A stretch of DNA of 62,900 nt. It comes from UBA7672 sp035995285. Lineage in GTDB: Bacteria > Pseudomonadota > Alphaproteobacteria > Caulobacterales > Hyphomonadaceae. The notes under the pieces were generated by a model. That model was not told the DNA's origin. It saw nothing but the letters and a program-made list of their open reading frames with translations, and did not search any database. The stretch's first letter is position 1, and the number at the start of each line of letters is the position of its first letter. The position numbers were made by a program, and so were the translations under genes. Below are positions 53,585 to 62,233 of the stretch, piece after piece. Location: contig DASYKO010000271.1 in assembly GCA_035995285.1 (NCBI GenBank), positions 1-62,900 on the forward strand, in the 5' to 3' direction.

Positions 53585-54487
53585 TTGCAGTTTCCGCCAC
53601 GAGAGCGTTTCGCGAAGCCATGGCCGACAAGCCTGCGGAAGGTTTTGCTCGCAGCCGCGTGCGGCATGCTGGCCGTCGGCCTGCAGCCTGCCGGCGTAGT
53701 CGCGCAGACACCCAAGGCCACAACCGCAAAACCGGCGGCTGCGAAGAAGCCCGTCCTGCGCGGCATGACCTGGGACTCGATCAAGGCCATGCCCGACTGG
53801 TCCGGCATGTGGACACCGGGCCGCGCGCCCGCAGGCGCGCCGCGTACGGTCGGAGCGGTCGGCGGCGGGCCGTTTGCTCAGGGCGCGCCCTACAAGCCCG
53901 AATACGCCGCCAAGAATGCCGAGCGCATGAAGCGGGTGCGCGGCGATGGTCCGGGCGGTGAGGACAACATCCCGCTGAGCAATAGCGGCATGTGCGTGCC
54001 AGGCGGCACACCGGGCAACATGTCCCTGGTGTCACACGAGTACGTCTTCCAGCCCGGCCGCGTGATCATCCTCCTCGAGAACTCCGAGGTGCGCAGGCTC
54101 TGGACCGATGGGCGCGCTCACGTGCCGGTCGACGAATCCAACCCGAGCTTCCAGGGCGATTCAATCGGCCACTGGGAAGGCGATACGCTGGTCGTCGAGA
54201 CGACCAACATCTACCCGGAAGCCGAGTTCGGCTTCGGCCTGCACGTCACCGAGAAGACCGTGGTCAACGAGCGCTTCACGCGTGTCGGCGACAAGATGCG
54301 GATCGATGTGGAGATCGAGGATCCCATCCTGTTTACCGGCCCGTGGAAATTCACGCGCTGGTATGACCGCGAGGATCGCGCCTATGTCGAGTACGTGCCC
54401 TGCACCCTGGCCGACCGCGCCGTGAAAGACGGCGACAAGCTGAAGGGCATCGATTTCAATCCCGACAGAAAGCTTCCCGGAGAGTAG
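53585..54487 (+). CDS. Conserved exported protein of unknown function
   Basis: A 300-residue protein, probably exported (hydrophobic stretch about 19-36 then VVAQTP). It opens the mature part with MPDWSGMWTPG, a DxSGxW-type motif seen in proteins near DUF6152 and tannase-like genes, and has a beta-rich centre (EYVFQPGRVIILLENSEVRR, IGHWEGDTLVVET). The start is TTG with GGAGGGGG seven bases before. No catalytic motif is recognised. It lies two bases before a DUF6152 gene, so the pair is coupled. Confidence 0.7.
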   Translation: MQFPPRERFAKPWPTSLRKVLLAAACGMLAVGLQPAGVVAQTPKATTAKPAAAKKPVLRGMTWDSIKAMPDWSGMWTPGRAPAGAPRTVGAVGGGPFAQGAPYKPEYAAKNAERMKRVRGDGPGGEDNIPLSNSGMCVPGGTPGNMSLVSHEYVFQPGRVIILLENSEVRRLWTDGRAHVPVDESNPSFQGDSIGHWEGDTLVVETTNIYPEAEFGFGLHVTEKTVVNERFTRVGDKMRIDVEIEDPILFTGPWKFTRWYDREDRAYVEYVPCTLADRAVKDGDKLKGIDFNPDRKLPGE

Positions 54488-54489
54488 CA

Positions 54490-54930
54490 ATGCGTTCGTT
54501 CCGTTCAATTCTGGCTGCTTCCTGCTTAGCTGTAGCGGTGACCTTCGGCGCAACCCCTGCGCTCGCGCACCATTCCTTCGGCCACTACGCCATGGACAAG
54601 ACGACCGAAATCCAGGGCGTGATCAGCAAGTGGGAATGGGGCAACCCACACTGCTGGCTGTTCGTCGACGTCGCTGGCGCCGACGGCAAGACCGTTACCT
54701 ACGGGTTCGAGCTGCGAAGCCCGGGCGAGCTACTGCGCGGCGGCTGGAAGCGCAACTCGATCAAGGTCGGCGACACCCTCAAGGTTGCGTTCCGCCCGAT
54801 GAAGGACGGCACGCCCGCCGGCCTGCTGGTCCGGGCCAATGACGCGACGGGCAAATTGATCGGCAATCCAATGCCGTCGGGACCGCCACCCGCGGGCCCG
54901 CCCGGAGGGGCTGCGCCGCCTAGACCATAG
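54490..54930 (+). CDS. DUF6152-family exported protein
   Basis: A 146-residue periplasmic protein. Signal peptide ends ALA before HHSF (27-30), the conserved opening of DUF6152. KWEWGNPHCWLFVDV and RSPGELLRGGWKRNS are further family features; the closing Pro/Gly/Ala stretch (about 128-146) is low complexity. The paired histidines at the new N-terminus could bind a metal, an inference only. Found beside the preceding unknown protein and a haem-binding-type protein. Confidence 0.8.
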   Translation: MRSFRSILAASCLAVAVTFGATPALAHHSFGHYAMDKTTEIQGVISKWEWGNPHCWLFVDVAGADGKTVTYGFELRSPGELLRGGWKRNSIKVGDTLKVAFRPMKDGTPAGLLVRANDATGKLIGNPMPSGPPPAGPPGGAAPPRP

Positions 54931-54976
54931 TGCAATCGAAGCCGCGTCGGCAGCGACCTGGCGGAGGAGTTTTGTG

Positions 54977-55642
54977 ATGTTCGACCTGAGCCGGCGGATC
55001 GCACTTGCTGTTCTGGTCTTCGGACTTGGCGGCGCCGCCGCGCTTGCGCAGCTCCCTGCCCGCAAGCCGGGCCCCTTCGGCGACAAGCCGGCGGGGCCGC
55101 AGAGCCTGCCAGGAGACAACCTGCCGCCGTTCAACATGCTCGACGCCAGCGGCAAGCTCGTTCCGATGCCCAAGCTGGACGGCCCGCTTCACAAGGACAG
55201 CGGCGAGCCTGAATCATCTGCTCCCGGACCTAACCTCGACATCGCCACGAAGATGGCGCGCGCCGCGGTCGACGCCTGCAAGAAGAAGGGCTTTCGTGTC
55301 GGCGCCACGGTGATCGATTCCGTGGGCGAGGCCCGCGTCATGCTGACCGCCGACGGATCGGACGGCAGCCACGTTTTCGTTGCGCAGCGAAAAGCGCTGA
55401 CCGCTCTGGTGTTCGGCACGACGAGCTTGAAGGCGAACGAGGACGTCACATCCGGCGCCGCACCACTGAGCAAGGTCACGCCTGACATGTTCGTCATGGG
55501 CGGCGGCGTCCCGATCTTCAAGGATGGCAAGCTGATCGGCGCGATCGGGGTCAGCGGCGCAGCTGGCGGCCCTCCGCCGGGTAAAGCCGACGAAGATTGC
55601 GCCTCTGCCGGCCTGAAAGCGGGCGGGCCGAAGTTCAAGTGA
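54977..55642 (+). CDS. GlcG/HbpS-family haem-binding-type protein
   Basis: A 221-residue exported protein; signal peptide to about residue 25 (AALAQ). From about 85 it carries the GlcG/HbpS domain: ATKMARAAVDACKKKGFRV, VIDSVGEARVMLTADGS, RKALTALVFGT and the GGGVPIFKDGKLIGAIGVSG hallmark. Relatives bind haem or cobalamin or act as small-molecule sensors. ATG at 54977 follows GGAGGAG; the GTG one codon earlier is too near. Confidence 0.85.
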   Translation: MFDLSRRIALAVLVFGLGGAAALAQLPARKPGPFGDKPAGPQSLPGDNLPPFNMLDASGKLVPMPKLDGPLHKDSGEPESSAPGPNLDIATKMARAAVDACKKKGFRVGATVIDSVGEARVMLTADGSDGSHVFVAQRKALTALVFGTTSLKANEDVTSGAAPLSKVTPDMFVMGGGVPIFKDGKLIGAIGVSGAAGGPPPGKADEDCASAGLKAGGPKFK

Positions 55643-55747
55643 GCGCGAATGGGCGAGGCTCGGGCTAACGCCCGGCAACAACCGACCGTTCCGGCCTGAC
55701 CGCCACACGCCGCCACGGGACGATACAGAACAGGCGGGGGGATCGAT

Positions 55748-56962
55748 ATGCGGAAGCTTTCGGATCAGCCATGGCTGATCGTGCTCGGATCGACGCTGGC
55801 CCTCACGGTCGGCAACGGCCCGATCATGCAATTCACCTTCGGCGTATTCCTGAAACCGCTGACGGCAGCGTTCGGCATCGAACGCGGTCTTGGATCGCTT
55901 GCACTGACCATCGGCCTGCTTGCCACAGCCTTCACCCTTCCCCTCGTGGGTAAGCTCGCGGATGTGCTCGGACCAAAACTGATCGGTCTGGTCGCCGTGC
56001 TGCTGTTCGCGCTCGGCGTGGCGGCGGCAGGTTGGCTCTCCCCCTCGATCTGGATCTTCATGGTGCTGTTCGCGCTCGCAGGCGTGGCCGCCGCAGGCCA
56101 GACGCCGCTCGTCTATCTTAAAGCGATCTCGGCGCGGATCGATCGCCGGCGAGGCCTTGCCCTGTCCATTGCCCTCACGGGTGTGGGCATCGGTTCGATC
56201 ATCACACCGATCATCGCGCAGCACCTGATCAACGACTATGGCTGGCGCGGCGCATATCTCGGTCTCGCAGCGCTGCTGGTCGTCGTGGCCGTGCCCTCTC
56301 TCCTCCTGTTCATCCCCGGCAAGGCGGACAAGGCGTCAGCGCAGGCATCTGATACCCCGGCTGTGGACCCTCCCGGCCTCACGCCCGGCGAAGCGCTTCG
56401 CACCTGGCGGTTCTGGCTTCTGGTCGTCTGCATGTTCCTAGGCGCTGCGGCCGCCAACGGCACCATCGCGCACGTCGTCCCTCTGCTGACCGATCGCGGC
56501 GTCAGCCCGGATGACGCCGCCGCCGCGATGAGCGTCGTCGCCGCCTCGGCGATCGTGGGCAGGCTGGCAGGGGGCTTCCTGATCGACAGGTTCTGGGCGC
56601 CGATCATCTCGACCGTCTTCTTTGCCGGAATGATCGGCGCGATCGGCATTCTGATCTTTGCCCAGTCGGCAGAACAAGCCACCATCGCAACCGTGCTGCT
56701 GGGCTTGGGTCTCGGTGTCGAGGCCGATCTCGTCGGCTTCATGGTCTCGCGCTATCTCGGCACGCGCGCCTTCGGAACGCTGTTCGGCTACGCCTTCGCC
56801 AGCTTCATGCTCGGCAGCAGCCTCGGCCCCACGGCGATGGGGGCAGTGTTCGACGCGACGGGATCGTACGCGCTCTGCCAGATCGCCTTCATGATCGGCG
56901 CAGCCCTCGCAGCCGCCGGCTTCCTGGCGCTCGGCCGCTACCCCTATCCGGCGCAGCGCTGA
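55748..56962 (+). CDS. MFS transporter
   Basis: A 404-residue permease with 12 predicted helices. The loop after TM2 reads LVGKLADVLGPK, a degenerate MFS motif A, and the overall sequence resembles the oxalate/formate-antiporter (monocarboxylate) branch. Start ATG at 55748 follows GGGGGGAT. It lies in the plus-strand esterase run and could import the carboxylic or phenolic acid released by the esterases. The substrate is not proven. Confidence 0.85.
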   Translation: MRKLSDQPWLIVLGSTLALTVGNGPIMQFTFGVFLKPLTAAFGIERGLGSLALTIGLLATAFTLPLVGKLADVLGPKLIGLVAVLLFALGVAAAGWLSPSIWIFMVLFALAGVAAAGQTPLVYLKAISARIDRRRGLALSIALTGVGIGSIITPIIAQHLINDYGWRGAYLGLAALLVVVAVPSLLLFIPGKADKASAQASDTPAVDPPGLTPGEALRTWRFWLLVVCMFLGAAAANGTIAHVVPLLTDRGVSPDDAAAAMSVVAASAIVGRLAGGFLIDRFWAPIISTVFFAGMIGAIGILIFAQSAEQATIATVLLGLGLGVEADLVGFMVSRYLGTRAFGTLFGYAFASFMLGSSLGPTAMGAVFDATGSYALCQIAFMIGAALAAAGFLALGRYPYPAQR

Positions 56963-57003
56963 TGGCTGGGCCGCCGCATCGCAATCAGGAAGGAGCACAC
57001 GAC

Positions 57004-57585
57004 ATGCAGCGCCTTCTCAAAATGAGCATCGGCGCGGCGGGGGTTCTTGTCCTCGGCCTCGCGGCCTGCGTGCGAGAAGCAGATTCCACGACCGGGCAGG
57101 CGGACCAGCAGCCTGCTCCCTACACGCCCGAGATGCGGCCGTATGCCAGCATCCAGGAGCTCATGCTGAATATGGTCGACCCTTCCGCTGAAGCTCTCTG
57201 GGCTTCGGTGTCGGCGACGTATTCCAGATCCGGCGCGGTGATCAACGAGCCGAAGTCGGAAGAAGACTGGGCGGCATTGCGAGGCCATGCGCTGATCCTC
57301 GCCGAAGCCGGCAATCTTCTGATCATGAAAGATAGGCCGGTGGCCGTGAAAGGCGGAAAGGTCGCCGATGAGGGCTCGCCGGGCATCCTCACCACCTTCC
57401 AGATTCAGGCGCAGATCGCACAGAACCCTGCCCGCTTCGCGGAGCGCGCACGCGCGCTGCAGGACAAGGCCGAGAAAATGGTCCAGGCGATAGACCGCAA
57501 GGATGCATCGGCCATCGAGCTGATCGGCGGCGAACTCGACGAGGCCTGCGAGGCCTGCCACAAGAAATACTGGTATCCGTCCTAG
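57004..57585 (+). CDS. Cytochrome c'-like lipoprotein with C-terminal CxxCH
   Basis: A 193-residue lipoprotein (lipobox LAAC, Cys22). The body is helical, and the only haem c site, CEACHKKYW at 182-190, is at the extreme C-terminus, as in the four-helix cytochrome c' and its relatives. The start at 57004 gives the lipoprotein signal and has AGGAG upstream. It could pass electrons at the membrane or bind small gases. A link to the nearby GlcG/HbpS protein is inferred from proximity. Confidence 0.78.
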   Translation: MQRLLKMSIGAAGVLVLGLAACVREADSTTGQADQQPAPYTPEMRPYASIQELMLNMVDPSAEALWASVSATYSRSGAVINEPKSEEDWAALRGHALILAEAGNLLIMKDRPVAVKGGKVADEGSPGILTTFQIQAQIAQNPARFAERARALQDKAEKMVQAIDRKDASAIELIGGELDEACEACHKKYWYPS

Positions 57586-57626
57586 CCAGCAAGAGAATGG
57601 CGGCTCGAACCAGGGAGGATCGGAAC

Positions 57627-58595
57627 ATGCCGAACACAAGCCGCAGCTGGATGGCCACGTACACGGGCGTGCTCCTGCTGGTTGCCATGGCGACGCCCTT
57701 GTGCGCCACGCCGGCAATAGCCCAGCAGCACCGCGAGCGGCTCTATCAGGGAACAGCGCCCGGCTCGGAGACATGGAAGTTTCCGGAAGTCGAGACGAGC
57801 AATGCGCGCGGCGTCACGGTGCGCAATGTCCGCGACCCGGAGATTCTCGCCTACCTGCCCGATCCGGCCAAGGCCAATGGCGCAGCCGTCATCCATGCTC
57901 CAGGCGGCGCCTTGCGCGTGCTCGGAATGGGGCAGGAAATGCAGGACATCATCTCGCGCTTCAACGAACGCGGCATCGCCGTCATCGTGCTCAAATACCG
58001 GACGGCCCAATCGGCATCCGGCGCCCCAGGCCAACCTCCCGCGCCTCCCGGCGCCGCACCTGCAGGGGCAAGTCCACCGGCCGGCATGCTGCGCCGGTTT
58101 GAAATCAAGAACGCGAACGCCAATCCTGCTCCCGGAGACGAACAGCTCTCGACAGTCCTCCGCTTCGCAACGAACGATGCGCAGGAAGCGCTGCGCCGTG
58201 TCCGCTCACACGCCGCCGAATGGCGCATCGACCCCAGGCGTGTCGGCATCATCGGATCATCAGCTGGCGGAGGCGTAGCAATGGGCGCCTTGCTCGCCGG
58301 CGCACCAGGCGCAACGCCGGACTTCATCATCTCGCTCTACGGACCGTCGCTGCAGGACGTGACCGTACCGAAAGACGCCCCACCCCTCTTCCTCGCGACG
58401 GAAGCCGGCCACGGACCGGTCACCGATGGCCTGGTCGCGCTCTATTCGATGTGGAAAGACGCGGGCAAGCGGGCGGAACTGCACATCTATGACGTACCAA
58501 ACTTCTCCATGCCGGTATCGCTCTGGGCCGACCGGGCGCTCGCCTGGATGGCGGAACAAGGGCTGTTGAAACCGGCGGCAGACGCGAATCGCTGA
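57627..58595 (+). CDS. Secreted alpha/beta-hydrolase-like protein with incomplete triad
   Basis: A 322-residue exported protein; signal peptide about 1-32. The fold and nucleophile Ser212 in GSSAGG match acetyl-esterase-like proteins such as the one at 35241-36230, and a Pro/Gly/Ala insertion sits at about 132-153. Where relatives have the acid (ADDG-type) it reads EAGHGP, and where they have the catalytic His (GxHGFG) it reads DVPNFSMP. It may be a non-hydrolytic binder or use a shifted triad. The start at 57627 follows GGGAGGATC. Confidence 0.75.
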   Translation: MPNTSRSWMATYTGVLLLVAMATPLCATPAIAQQHRERLYQGTAPGSETWKFPEVETSNARGVTVRNVRDPEILAYLPDPAKANGAAVIHAPGGALRVLGMGQEMQDIISRFNERGIAVIVLKYRTAQSASGAPGQPPAPPGAAPAGASPPAGMLRRFEIKNANANPAPGDEQLSTVLRFATNDAQEALRRVRSHAAEWRIDPRRVGIIGSSAGGGVAMGALLAGAPGATPDFIISLYGPSLQDVTVPKDAPPLFLATEAGHGPVTDGLVALYSMWKDAGKRAELHIYDVPNFSMPVSLWADRALAWMAEQGLLKPAADANR

Positions 58596-58655
58596 TCCGA
58601 ACGAGCAGACGCGAAATCAAAGGATCGACACGGACCGGCGCCGGCAGGGCCTATG

Positions 58656-60395
58656 TCAGCTCGCACCCAACGCCGTCTTCACGGCGTTTGCTCCGTTCGT
58701 CAGTTCCTTGGCCGAAACCGCGGAGATCGCCTTCGACGTTTCCATCGCCTTGAGCCTGGCGATGTAGCTGTCGAGACCTTTCAGCGCTGCAGCGCGATCG
58801 CTGGACTTGCCCTTGGCGCCATCCGCCTTGGCGATCTGCCGCGTGATCGCCGATACGTCGGCGCCCATCTTGTCGACATCCTTGTGGAGGGCGAGGAAGA
58901 CATAGTTCGAATCCTCGAGGTCCTGCGCCAGGCGGCAAGCCGCCTTGCACGGGTCGCCGCTGCCGATGTAGGAGCGCTCCGCCCGCACAATGGTCCGCTT
59001 TGCATCGGCCGCCTGAATGTAGCCGGCCTTCACGTTGGCCTCGGTCTGCGCTTTCACTTTCGCCACATAGCCGGCGTGGGTCGGATAGAGCTGGTTGATC
59101 ACCTCGTCCGGGAACGGCTCGTAGCGGCCATACAGGCGGCAGAAGCTGTTGCCCGAATTGTCGCGCGTCGACAGCGAGGTGGCGACGTCGAACTCCGCGA
59201 GGCGGATGCCGCCGAGCGCGTTGCCGCGCGCATCGCGCTTGTAGTCGTAGACCGTGCCGGTGCGCGGCGGATCGCCGGGACGGCCTGGAAGTTCGCCTTG
59301 CTTGCTTTCGACCTCGGCCTTGGGCGCCGTCGGCGGGGCGATCCCCGTCTTGATCCACTTGTCGATCAGGTCATAGGAAGCGCCGAGCACGTTATCGATC
59401 GGCGTGCGCGGGTACGTCGGATGGTCGCAGACCGCCGCCTCCCGCAAGATGCCGTCGCGGCGGTTGAGCGAGCCCGAGTTGAGGCTGAGATGCCGGCCGG
59501 CATGGCTTGCGCCCGTCACCTCCCACTCGACGAATTTGGCCGTGTCGGGCTGGCGCGAAGCCACCTGACCGATAGCGTCGGTCTCCGACAGGATCTTCAT
59601 GACCGGCACGGGAATGTCGTCGCGAATACGGGCGCCGCCGATGAACACGAGATAGGCGTCGACCGGACCGCCCAGCTGCTTGTGCAGCGAATTGATGTAG
59701 GTGCCCAGCCGCGAGGCCGACTGCGATGCGCCGATGGCGATCAGGCGCTGCGCTTTCAGGGCGCCGAGCGGGCTAACGCCTTTCGGACTTTTCACCGCCT
59801 GCATGCCCTGGGCGAAGATGTCGTAGGAGAGCGCATCATTGGTGATCGCGCCGCCATCCGTCACGTCCAGCGAGGCATAGCGTGTGGGGCTGTAAAGCTT
59901 GAGCCCGTTGGGCGGCTGCTGCACGCCGACGCGCTGCGCCGAAATGCCGACCCAGGCATAGCCGCCGCGCACGATCTGCTCGAACGACGCTTCCCAGTGG
60001 GCGTCGAGATCATAGCCGGCGGTGACGTTCTGCCACTCGGCCAGAACTGTGCCGTTGAACTTCTTCGGATCGATCGGGCGGCGGACGATCAGCCGTGTCT
60101 TGTACTTGTGGCCTGAGTCCTTCAGCGCGCCGTCCTGGCCGTTCGGCGTGTCGAACTGGCTGGCCGTTCCCTCGTAGAAGAACTCCTCCTCGACATAGCC
60201 GACGGCCTTGAGGTTGTGGAACGTCGTGAACCACGGATAGTCGTGCGCCGGATCGCCCAGTTGGCCGTGCATGGGGATGGGCCCGGTCACGGTGGGGTTC
60301 GCGACCGACGTCTGCGCCGATGCCCCCGCAACCGCCAGCGCCATGGCGCCGAGTGCTCCCGATACAGCCCGTGCGACGAGGTAAGCGAGTTTCAT
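58656..60395 (-). CDS. Secreted alpha/beta-hydrolase-domain protein (PF20091-type)
   Basis: A 579-residue exported protein; signal peptide about 1-28. GYVEEEFFYEGTAS and RRPIDPKKFNGTVLAEWQNVTAG are features of the alpha/beta hydrolase domain-containing family, with Ser224 in GASQSAS as the likely nucleophile. The histidine in EVTGASHAGRH is a candidate triad member. A helical C-terminal part (about 415-579) completes it. The start at 60395 gives the signal peptide. Members are probably esterases; no substrate is established here. Confidence 0.82.
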   Translation of the reverse strand: MKLAYLVARAVSGALGAMALAVAGASAQTSVANPTVTGPIPMHGQLGDPAHDYPWFTTFHNLKAVGYVEEEFFYEGTASQFDTPNGQDGALKDSGHKYKTRLIVRRPIDPKKFNGTVLAEWQNVTAGYDLDAHWEASFEQIVRGGYAWVGISAQRVGVQQPPNGLKLYSPTRYASLDVTDGGAITNDALSYDIFAQGMQAVKSPKGVSPLGALKAQRLIAIGASQSASRLGTYINSLHKQLGGPVDAYLVFIGGARIRDDIPVPVMKILSETDAIGQVASRQPDTAKFVEWEVTGASHAGRHLSLNSGSLNRRDGILREAAVCDHPTYPRTPIDNVLGASYDLIDKWIKTGIAPPTAPKAEVESKQGELPGRPGDPPRTGTVYDYKRDARGNALGGIRLAEFDVATSLSTRDNSGNSFCRLYGRYEPFPDEVINQLYPTHAGYVAKVKAQTEANVKAGYIQAADAKRTIVRAERSYIGSGDPCKAACRLAQDLEDSNYVFLALHKDVDKMGADVSAITRQIAKADGAKGKSSDRAAALKGLDSYIARLKAMETSKAISAVSAKELTNGANAVKTALGAS

Positions 60396-60538
60396 GGGAC
60401 GATCCTCTATTGGGCTGCGGCCTTGGCGCCGGACTTGACCCACTGACTGCGGCGCTGATGGCTACTTTCGGCGCGCGCGCGCGAGCTGTAAAGATCAGCT
60501 TGGCTGCGCACGTCTAGTTGATGTCTGCTCCTGCACGC

Positions 60539-62116
60539 TTAGCCGAACTCGGCGCGAAGACGGCGCTTGTCTATCTTGCCGGTGGCGGCCAGCGGCATGC
60601 GCGGCAGGCGCACCACTGCGTCGGGCATCCACCAGGACGGCACGCGGCCGTGCAGGAGAGCGAGAAGATCCGCCTCATTGATGACTGGCGAGTCGCGCAA
60701 TTCCACCAGCAGGATCGGCCGCTCGCCCCATTTCTCGTCGTGCCGGGCGATGACGGCCGCCTGCGCCACCGCCGGGGAAGCGCCGATGATCGCCTCGATC
60801 TCCGCGGGGTTGATCCATTCCCCGCCGGACTTGATCAGGTCCTTCGAGCGCCCGGTGATGTAGAGCGCGCCATCCTCGCCGATGCGTGCAAGATCGCCCG
60901 TGTCGAACCAGCCTTCGCCATCGACCGCCGGTTGGCCATGGCCGTAATAGCGGTTCACCACGCTCTGGCCCTTCACATGCAGGCGGCCTTCAACGCCGCG
61001 CTGTTGCGGCAGGGCATTGCCCTCGCCGTCCTTGAGACAGAGGTCGAGACCGATGGCGATGCGTCCGGCGCTGGCGGCTTCCCGCCGCCCCAGATGTTCG
61101 GGAGCGATTGCGCCGAGCGGCGTCAGCTCCGTCATGCCCCAGCTTGTCTGCACGATGGCGCCGATGCGGCGTTCGATGCGCTCCATCAGCTGCTCGCCCA
61201 TGGGAGCGCCGCCGACGATGATGCGCTTCAACGAGGGAAGTTGCTCTCCTGTCGCCTCGACATGATCGGCAACGCCAAGCCAGACGGTCGGCACGCCGGC
61301 AGCGAGCGTGACGCCTTCAGTAGCGATGAGACGGGCAAGACTTGCGCCGTCGGCCTGCCGTCCGGGTAGGATAAGCGATGCGCCTACAGCGGGCGCAGCA
61401 AAGGGCAGCCCCCAGCCATTGGCGTGGAACATCGGCACGATCATCAGGACGCGATCATCCGCCGTCGGCCCGATTACATCCGCCTGCAGAAGTCGAAGCG
61501 TGTGCAGGTAAGACGAGCGGTGCGTGTAGACGACGCCCTTGGGATCGCCTGTCGTTCCGGAAGTGAAGCAGAGTCCTGCGGGCGCGGTCTCGTCGATGCC
61601 GCCCCAGACCGTGGGCGCAGCGCCCATGATGTGATCCTGAAGGACAACCGGCGCCGAAGTTTCCAGTGCGGATACGTCGATGGCCTCGTCGATCACCACG
61701 ATGCATTCGATCGACGGCGAGGATCGGGCGATCTCCACGCCCTGCTCCGCAAGACTGGAGGCCACGATGAGCAGGCGGCACTCCGCCTGGCGAACCATGC
61801 TGGCCAGGGTCGCCGCGCCAAGCCTTGGGTTCAGTGTGTGAACGACGGCGCCGATACCGGCGATCGCATACCAGGCCTCGACATGTCCCTGTGTGTTCCA
61901 GGCCAGCGTCGCCACGCGATCGCCTGCGCGAACGCCAAGCTCAAGCAATCCGGTTGAAAGCTTCTGGCTGCGGACCAGCAGATCTTCATAGCTGATGCGC
62001 GTGGATGCGCCCGCGCCTGTCGCCGTCACCACGCCGGCCTTGGGATGCCAGCGCGCAGCATGCTCCAGGAAGCGGTTCAGCGTGAGAGGAAAGTCCTGAA
62101 CGTAGGGCTGCATCAT
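60539..62116 (-). CDS. AMP-dependent acyl-CoA ligase (long-chain fatty-acid type)
   Basis: A 525-residue adenylate-forming enzyme. The P-loop motif is FTSGTTGDPKGVVYTHRS, followed by SWGMTEL, GWFDTGDLARIGEDG and GRSKDLIKSGGEWI, with the conserved lysine of TGKIDKR near the C-terminus. It activates a carboxylic acid to its CoA ester; fatty or aromatic acids freed by the esterases are plausible substrates. Two adjacent ATG codons open the gene. Confidence 0.9.
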   Translation of the reverse strand: MMQPYVQDFPLTLNRFLEHAARWHPKAGVVTATGAGASTRISYEDLLVRSQKLSTGLLELGVRAGDRVATLAWNTQGHVEAWYAIAGIGAVVHTLNPRLGAATLASMVRQAECRLLIVASSLAEQGVEIARSSPSIECIVVIDEAIDVSALETSAPVVLQDHIMGAAPTVWGGIDETAPAGLCFTSGTTGDPKGVVYTHRSSYLHTLRLLQADVIGPTADDRVLMIVPMFHANGWGLPFAAPAVGASLILPGRQADGASLARLIATEGVTLAAGVPTVWLGVADHVEATGEQLPSLKRIIVGGAPMGEQLMERIERRIGAIVQTSWGMTELTPLGAIAPEHLGRREAASAGRIAIGLDLCLKDGEGNALPQQRGVEGRLHVKGQSVVNRYYGHGQPAVDGEGWFDTGDLARIGEDGALYITGRSKDLIKSGGEWINPAEIEAIIGASPAVAQAAVIARHDEKWGERPILLVELRDSPVINEADLLALLHGRVPSWWMPDAVVRLPRMPLAATGKIDKRRLRAEFG

Positions 62117-62190
62117 GATTGCAAGGACAGTCTACAGGTGGACACAGGGCTCGCCCTCTCTATTTCGTCCTCCTGATTTCCCCCAGTGAG

Positions 62191-62218
62191 AAAAAGGCAG
62201 GCGGCCGAAGCCGCCTGC
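62191..62218 (-). terminator. Intrinsic terminator of the right-edge TonB receptor gene
   Basis: Read on the minus strand, GCAGGCGGC, loop TTCG, GCCGCCTGC make a nine-pair stem with a stable tetraloop, followed by CTTTTT. It begins 16 bases after the receptor stop. Confidence 0.85.
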
Positions 62219-62233
62219 AATCAGTCGGGGAAG

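Noticed and set aside
55659..55672. CGGGC-TAAC-GCCCG hairpin after the GlcG-like gene as a terminator
   Set aside because: The stem has only five pairs and no T run follows, so it is not convincing as an intrinsic terminator.
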